DNA of 64,000 nt. Origin: Eumeta japonica. Taxonomy: Eukaryota; Arthropoda; Insecta; Lepidoptera; Psychidae. The notes under the pieces were generated by a model. It was not told the origin of the DNA. It saw only the letters and a program-made list of their open reading frames with translations, and ran no database searches. Below, piece by piece: positions 58,401 through 64,000 of the stretch. Position numbers and translations under genes: made by a program. The stretch is from NCBI GenBank assembly GCA_005406025.1, contig BGZK01000900.1, forward strand, positions 1 through 64,000, written 5' to 3'. Each line of letters begins with the position of its first letter. Position 1 is the stretch's first letter.

Positions 58401-60276
58401 ACTCTCGGGTGTGCTCGCGACTCATGCATACATTATGTTTTTTGAAAAAGACAATGGTGCAATGGAAGATAGTTTAATTTCTGCAGCATCTACGTCCAAT
58501 ATTGTATATGGACCTCAGTTACCTGATAATATTATGAGCAGAGCAAAAAGTCCTATCAAATTACCTTTTTATAAAAGTGATGAAAGGAAAAGTTTACTTA
58601 ATCTAAGCAACATAACCACAGAAACCTCAAAGTCAGGAGTAAAACCTCCAGTAATTCTAAATAGCACTTTAAGTAAATCAAATGCTTCTAATTCTAATTC
58701 CGAACCTTGGGTTGTCAACCCAAATGGGGATGTGGAAAAAGTCATTACCACTCCTAAATTTTTGAACGGCACCAAAAATGATGAAGATGATAATAAAAAT
58801 ATTATTATTCTAAAAAGTTTACATTGTGATGATAATAATGCTAAACATAGACAGTTCAGAAATGAAACTGAATTAAGGACACCTGAAAAAAATATTTCTT
58901 CTGTAAAAATAGTGCGTTTAGCCAAGTCACCTTTAGAAAAACTGGAAGAGCAAATGAACAATAATGTGCAAAGGAATGGCTCGTCTAAACTAGTCCCATA
59001 TGATTCAGAGTCAAGCGGTGATGAGCGACCAGATAGAAATAAAGAGGAGAGATTAAGGAAAGATCAGGATGTTACTGTGTCGAAACCCAGTCGTTGTGTA
59101 TCACCCCGCAGTTTAGTTGTTACCACAAACAGCACCCATCATACGTGGACAGTCTCCAGCGAGAGCAATGCGCCGCTCCTCAGCCCCAGCTTAAATGGAG
59201 TCACTAATAAGAAGTAAGTTTTAGTCCAGCATTTATGAATGTTATTATGGTACTTAAATTCTAGTGTAATTAAGTGTTGTCCAAATTTGTCCAGACAACC
59301 ATATTTTAAAATTTACCTTCTTTATTTTTTTTTTAGCAACAAGTTATGTCTTCATTTATTGACAATGTGAATATAAGCTAGGAACATTTCTGAGACTAGC
59401 ATTGGGCTTTATACTGCTTTTTGCTCACTGTTTTACATCAACTTTTTTAATGAGATTTTCAAGATTTAAATTGAGCATGCGAGCCACCGTTAGTAGGTGG
59501 TCATTGCCGCCCATGGACTCTTCCTACTCCTAAGAAGTCCCATTGTGTTGCCAGCCTCCTAAGCAGGAATAGAATATCTGATAGAGACGGATGTAGGGTG
59601 ATGGAGAGAGAAATGGGTCATTGGAACTGTCGTTCACTGGACAAAACACAACAGTAGAAGCAATAGCTTCTACATTGCTTCTACTGTTGTGTTGTTACAC
59701 ACCTCTGGATTCTGTGAGAGTAATTAGAGAATGTAATGTCAATTATAGAAGTTGTTGACAAAATTTAAATAGAATAATGAAAAGATTATAACACAAATTC
59801 ACTTGATTATAATCTATGAATATATTATTACATAATATTTAAAATTGTTATAAAAACAGTAAAATAACAATACTAGTATTTAAGTAAATTAAAATTCAGG
59901 TTACCATAGAAGATAATCACATAAATTATTAATTATTGAAGGAATTCTATGGTTATTTCAAAATTCGTCATCCACAAACATTATATTTATTCACAGAGTT
60001 AAAGAAAAAGAAGAAAACCACCAAGAAGACAACAATAAAAGTCCTAATACGAGTGTGTCGACCATGTCACCTTTGAGTGAGCGCTCTGTGTCAGCCCCCA
60101 ACAGCAAGGCAGGGAGCCCTGTGGGAGCTGCGAGCATACCGCCCGTACCGCCTGCGCCACCAGCCAGCCTGGTGGGGCGCCATGATACGCTTAGACAGCT
60201 CCAGCATATGTCCCATAGAGGTTACGGCGCTCCTGTGGACTCCTGGCCGGGACATCATTCCAATATGAATAGACAG
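46460..60276 (+). CDS. USP36: Nucleolar ubiquitin-specific protease USP36/scrawny (C-terminus outside window)
   Basis: USP36 (Drosophila scrawny) removes ubiquitin from nucleolar and chromatin proteins, including histone H2B. Plus-strand exons: 46460-46733, 46936-47160, 48486-48639, 50438-50612, 52622-52735, 53025-53189, 58273-59213 and 59997-60276, all GT-AG and in phase for 776 residues. The N-terminus has the family's [20 protein letters not shown] segment, and [13 protein letters not shown] precedes the catalytic domain. The cysteine box is [18 protein letters not shown] (Cys134). [11 protein letters not shown] and two CxxC pairs ([17 protein letters not shown]) follow. The histidine box is [14 protein letters not shown] (His388), with [10 protein letters not shown] after it and AYIMFFEKD closing the domain. 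The tail is Ser- and charge-rich ([20 protein letters not shown]) with a Pro-rich run in exon 8. The GTATTT donor at 60277 shows the gene continues beyond the window. Introns are 0.2-5.1 kb; intron 6 carries a 4-kb transposon. Confidence 0.95.
47161..48485. other. USP36 intron 2 with a perfect 27-base-arm hairpin
   Basis: No exon is supported. A perfect inverted repeat lies at 47397-47454, and a unit of about 25 bases (tttgtttattataagtttct) is tandemly doubled at about 48373-48422. Confidence 0.5.
47397..47454. repeat. Perfect hairpin, 27-base arms and 4-base loop
   Basis: Arms 47397-47423 and 47428-47454 are exact reverse complements around ATAC. The absence of any mismatch suggests it is recent or maintained. 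Confidence 0.93.
48640..50437. other. USP36 intron 3
   Basis: No exon or recognised element. The sequence is ordinary AT-rich intron DNA ending in the acceptor cttccag (50431-50437). Confidence 0.5.
50680..50850 (+). repeat. Dispersed retroposon 3' end, sense copy
   Basis: The stretch 'gtccatgggcatcaatgatt' with 'ggtgacacacatgctcgttt' is the typical tail of a lepidopteran non-LTR/SINE family. Antisense copies lie at about 40500 and 59480 in this window. It lies in USP36 intron 4. Confidence 0.6.
51366..52190 (+). repeat. Dispersed lepidopteran repeat, near-complete copy
   Basis: It starts 'tttttagggttctgtaccca' and 'gcgaccctattactaagact', and ends 'tggtatggaactctttgtg' and 'gagtccaactcgcacttagc'-like sequence (about 52140-52185). 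These are the two ends of a repeat very common in moths and butterflies. No coding sequence is visible. A 12-base palindrome lies at 52118-52146. A fragment of the same tail lies at 3340-3405. Confidence 0.6.
53978..58069 (-). mobile_element. 4.08-kb DNA transposon of uncertain superfamily, in USP36 intron 6
   Basis: The left end GGGTAGTTCTACGATAAGAG (from 53984) matches the reverse complement of the right end (to 58063), which reads GGGTGATTCTACGATAAGAG; the match extends through GGTTAC/GGTAAC. Both ends are flanked by ATATAT (53978-53983 and 58064-58069), the likely target duplication. The termini thus define a 4080-base element. One minus-strand gene (54587-57130) fills most of it. Near both ends are repeated copies of a CCAGGGTAGA-type motif, at 54144-54220 and again at 57277-57340, 57671 and 57869. 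The element lies between USP36 exons 6 and 7, opposite in orientation, and so is simply spliced out. The superfamily is not one I can name; see the encoded protein. Confidence 0.8.
54587..57130 (-). pseudogene. Transposase-like protein of the 4-kb element (DDE-like core, broken)
   Basis: Minus-strand segments follow the order of a recurrent invertebrate protein usually left uncharacterised. From ATG 57130: basic coiled N-terminus [20 protein letters not shown], then [60 protein letters not shown]. The longest intact frame (54942-55727, 261 residues) has [39 protein letters not shown] and [18 protein letters not shown]. The aspartates of DFSENY and SDG, with Glu or Asp of [12 protein letters not shown], could form an RNase H-type DDE triad; this is inference. 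A C-x-C-x4-C cluster (CFCNENTC) follows. A C-terminal domain ([46 protein letters not shown]) closes it. Several frameshifts and stops make this copy inactive. Confidence 0.75.
59460..59740 (-). repeat. Dispersed retroposon 3' end, antisense copy, with a hairpin
   Basis: The stretch 'gcgagccaccgttagtagg' with 'ggtcattgccgcccatgg' is the reverse complement of the tail at 50780-50835. Text at 59570-59640 is shared with 40650-40720. Inside it, arms 59645-59664 and 59674-59693 are exact 20-base reverse complements around a nine-base loop. Confidence 0.6.
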
Positions 60277-61696
60277 GTATTTTTATTTTCCGACTAGCAA
60301 AATAAGTTATATAATTATTATAAAGTTTTATAATTTCCTTTTACATTTTGTTTTTTTTTTTATAATTGTTATTCAACATCTATATGATAATGCATGTTTT
60401 GGCAAATATGCATAATATTTTCCATTTTAGACTTACTTTGTCAAATAAATGTGCCATTGGACAGGTAGTTTCTGAGAAACGACATTGAAAACACTTTATG
60501 CAACGACTCCAGCACATTCCTAACACACGTCATTAAGTATGTGCAGACAAAATATGACGTAAATCGTTGTGTGAGGACGGGCGAATCTGTGCCGTACTTA
60601 TTGACCTAGTAATTTAGTCATATTCGGCAAGTGTCCACATGCAGAACTTGTACCAATGCACATTTCGCTTATGTATTGTTTTGCAATTTTTTTGGAAAAG
60701 ATGTTTTTGTAATCAAATTTGTATGCAAATTTAGTGTCTGTAAATGTACTGATAAACATTTTGTATATGTCATTTTTATATTTTCCAATTTTTTACTAAA
60801 GAAATTTAAAATATTCAAAAACTATATAAGTTAGTGCTTTCAGTCTGCTATTTTAAAGTTTATTAGATGTTTTGAGATCTTAGGATTTTATTAGATTTTT
60901 TGGGGTACTAGAGAGCTTTTCTGACTTTTAGAGTGTCTATGAGTGTGTGAGTGTATATGTGAATATGTATGTCTTATGCTAGAAGTCTATTTCTGTTTTT
61001 AAAAATCTTAAATGTCCTTTGAACAAATGGACCGAATCGAATCGAGGCTTCTGTCATTCGAAAGCGCTTTCTTGAAAACCTGGTTTTTTTTAGTAATTTT
61101 CAAATTGCATTGTATGCTGTATACATGATCAAAATCATTTCATTGAGAGATATCACAAACAATTTTCAAAAAAGCTAAAGAAAATTGAAATGAAACCTAT
61201 TTTTGCATTCAAAAATCTGTATCAAATGTGGTAAGTATCATGAAATAAATTAAATGATTAAAAGATATCCCTATTTTGAAGTTTTAATTTTTGTTTTCAA
61301 AATGCTTTTCGATTTTTTAAGATATATTTATCTTAATAAAGTTAATTCAAGGTACAATAATTGTTAAATTTCCATCTAAGGGTGAACAAAACATGTCGAT
61401 TTTTTACAAATTTATTTCGTCATGTGTTTTGATTTTATAATAGAAATAAATCCACAATTAACATTAAAAGAACATTCAAAAAAAAGTGAATTTTGTTATG
61501 TGATTTTGAAGAAATAAGACTACTTAGTTATTTTTATATTTAATTTTAAAATCAATGAAAAACTGGTAGAATTGACATTGGTGTGAATGTGCACAGAAAC
61601 GAATTTATTGCATTAATAAACACACATATATATGCAAATGTATATTATTATTTATTTGTCAAAATTAAAAGCTTACACATCAACATAGAATATATA
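60277..61696. other. USP36 intron 8, first part
   Basis: No further USP36 exon is recognisable. The sequence is AT-rich with low-complexity open frames only. Confidence 0.45.
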
Positions 61697-62470
61697 TAAG
61701 GTCTGAAAAACCTTTTTCATATTCTATATACAAACTAAAGTTAATTTTTCATCATATTTTATTTACATTTAATTATAATGTATATATATACATGCTATTT
61801 TATTCAACTGCTTGTAATTTTGTAAATAGAGACTAATTTAATTGCTGTAGAAATTGTGGGACTTTTAATCAAAAAATTGTGACAATTAGTTTTGACAGTC
61901 ATCTCTTGATATTAATTTAACACTACTTAAAGAATTTTGAAGAGACCGAAACAAGTGAAAATCTGAGGGTGTAAAGTCAGGGCTCTATGGTGGTTGCATT
62001 AATTCTTCACAATCAAATTTTCTCAATATTAGCTGAATGGCTAAACATGTGTGTGATTTGGTTTTATCATGGTGAAAAACCACACCCTGTCTATTGATCA
62101 ATTCTTGCCGATTTTTCATTTCTTGCTTGAGTTTCATCAGCGGTTCGCAGTACAGATCCAAATTGACAGTTTTGCCTGGTGGTAAAGCTCATAATGAATA
62201 ATCTAATTTCACCATACACATAGCATCAACTTATGAATTAATCCAGGTTTCACTATAGTCTGTCGAGCTTGCTTGCTTTTGATCACAATTTTTTTCAATA
62301 AAGAATTGAAAATGAGTATACGATTCGTTAGATTTATTTCAGCGAGCTCATGTTGGACCCGAATATCGAGCTCTTTTGTACATCCAGCATTTTTCAAATG
62401 GGTCAAAACTGTTTTGTGGTCCATTCCCAGCTCTTCAGCTATAATGCCTCTTGGTAACTAGCCTTTAGGA
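61697..62470 (-). mobile_element. Mariner remnant related to the nested copy
   Basis: It begins with the end motif 'ataaggtctgaaaaacc' and contains, on the minus strand, LGMDHKTVLTHLKNAGCTKE, HELAEINLTNRILIFNSLLK and KQARQTIVKPGLIHKLMLCV. Further C-terminal pieces run to 'ctgagggtgtaaagtcaggg'. The block between the NSLLK and KQARQ motifs, which should hold GDEKWITYD with the first catalytic aspartate, is deleted. The N-terminus and right end are also missing. It lies in the USP36 intron and is the guide that shows how the copy at 24116-29227 was interrupted. Confidence 0.8.
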
Positions 62471-64000
62471 ACATACATTTAACAACAATAATATTTGCAC
62501 ATTTGTTTTCGTTCTGAAATATTTGATGACTATGGATGATGTATTTGGGCAATACGGTAAAGTTCGATAAACTGCAATCCCGTATGCTAATTATTTTTCA
62601 TTTCTATTTCACAGTAAACATCCATATAATTAACAGCATATGTTCATATATGATGTATAAATAATATGTAAAATTTTTGAAAAATATTTCATGTACAACA
62701 TAGTCATTTTATACCTGTTAAAATTGTTTGTCTATTGTTGTCATAATTTTACTATACATATTTTAGCATACACGTGTGACAGTTTTTCAGCATTACCTGA
62801 TTTTTTGCTGGTTTTGCCTAGGCATTTGATAGACTGTAAAATGTAGGAAATGCGAATAAAACAGCTTGAGCTTCGTTGCATTGTTTACTTTAAATTATTA
62901 TGAGCAACCACCAATGGTTACTCAGGTTACAGGCATTTGACAATAATGAAAGGACATTGTTTTATCATGCAAATGGAAAATTATATTCTCATTTAAATAT
63001 ATTTGTTACATGTTCGACTGTATTTTTTGGTGTAATTTATAAATAAATGTTATTTATAAATTGTACCAAATGAACAATTTATATACATTTGATATATATA
63101 TATTGTACAATTATTAAGTTCTTTCGAGTCTGGCGTCACTATTTTATATTTTGAGGTAAATTTCGTTTGAAACTAACTAAAAACCGAACAGCAAAATTAG
63201 TCCAATTATAGTGCTTTTTAGGAATTTTCTCTAAACCTTAACCATAAAACATTAAAAATAATCTAGTTTATATTTTTGCTGGTTTGAGCTATCTTCATAA
63301 CAATTTTACTGAAATCAATCAAATTATATCAGTGCTTATTATTCTCACAAAACACAATCGTAATACCATAAGCCACTTTAACCGTTAACTTTTTTTACTA
63401 ACTAGAATCACTTGCGCGAATTTCAGTGAAAATGATTTCGCTATATAAATTTTTCATAAACTCACAGAACTCTAAAAATGTATTGAATATCCTTTTATTG
63501 ACATTCAGTTGTCTCCACACTAAAATTCATCGAAATTGGTTCAACTGTATGGATTCTTAGTAATATTTACACAACCTTAAAAAGTGTACCGAATATCCTT
63601 TTAAATTGTCTCCATACCAAATTTTATTGAAATAGTTGAATTATAAGGTTTCTCAGTAACATGGAACTCTAAAAATCTATCAGATATTCTTTTATTGGTT
63701 TAGTTTATATCAGTTTATTTTATTGTAAGTATACCATAATTTTTAAGTAAATTGCGCTCTTATATTTATAAATAAAAAATACCTTTCCATGAAACTGGGT
63801 TTGTCTGATCGCAAATTAGCATTTGATACATTTAATATTTTTCTGTAATGCAGCCAAACAGCGCCATCTACATGTTAGCTTTTTATAATAGTTTCGAATC
63901 ACCTTAAGGCTCTACTTTGAAGTTTTTCATTATGAGTATGAAAAAGAAATTTAAATTTATTATGTGTAAATACAAGTATTAATGAAAATAATGTATTTTA
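62471..64000. other. USP36 intron 8, right edge, with a diverged tandem repeat
   Basis: No exon is supported. From about 63465 to 63690, about three diverged units with 'actctaaaaatgtattgaat', 'atatccttttattgac' and 'ttgtctccacactaaaatt'-like phrases recur at roughly 100-base spacing. The rest is AT-rich. Confidence 0.45.

Overview
The window is nuclear DNA from an insect, most likely a moth or butterfly (Lepidoptera). It is strongly AT-rich. The genes have many short exons, GT-AG introns and insect-type orthologues. The repeat content is typical of Lepidoptera: a non-autonomous Helitron with its usual 5' and 3' ends, several mariner remnants, and the dispersed family carrying the 'cggaaccc...gactcgcacttggcc' type motifs. 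The species cannot be named from sequence alone.

Four conserved genes account for the coding content. (1) UTP4/Cirhin, minus strand, 5107 down past the left edge: a WD40 protein of the small-subunit processome, with eight exons here and the C-terminus outside the window. (2) SNRK, plus strand, 7981-17846: an AMPK-related kinase with seven coding exons and a complete 700-residue reading frame. UTP4 and SNRK are divergent and probably share the promoter region near 5.1-5.6 kb, which has an E-box 74 bases from the UTP4 start codon. (3) Uev1A/UBE2V, minus strand, 41486-33895: the catalytically inactive E2 variant that partners Ubc13, with four exons and a one-base phase problem at the exon 2/3 junction. 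(4) USP36/scrawny, plus strand, 46460-60276 and continuing off the right edge: a nucleolar ubiquitin protease, eight exons seen. UTP4 and USP36 both belong to nucleolar ribosome biogenesis, and Uev1A and USP36 both to ubiquitin chemistry, but nothing in the sequence shows that these unlinked genes are co-regulated.

The rest is introns and intergenic DNA rich in decayed transposons. A mariner remnant with intact ends and a TA duplication (8396-9019) sits in SNRK intron 1. Between SNRK and Uev1A (about 21.7-29.4 kb) lies a nest: one mariner copy (about 24116-29227) is broken by an unidentified 390-base piece, by a palindromic MITE, and by a 3.6-kb block. That block carries an eroded hAT transposase between inverted-repeat arms, and a Helitron (25038-26561) has landed inside the left arm. 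The right arm keeps the uninterrupted version of the Helitron target.

The best candidate for something little described is a 4.08-kb element at 53984-58063 in USP36 intron 6. It has matching terminal inverted repeats, a six-base direct duplication, several subterminal copies of a 'CCAGGGTAGA'-type motif, and one decayed minus-strand gene. The encoded protein has a basic coiled N-terminus, a DDE-like core and a C-terminal domain seen in uncharacterised, widespread invertebrate proteins. I cannot place it in a named transposon superfamily.
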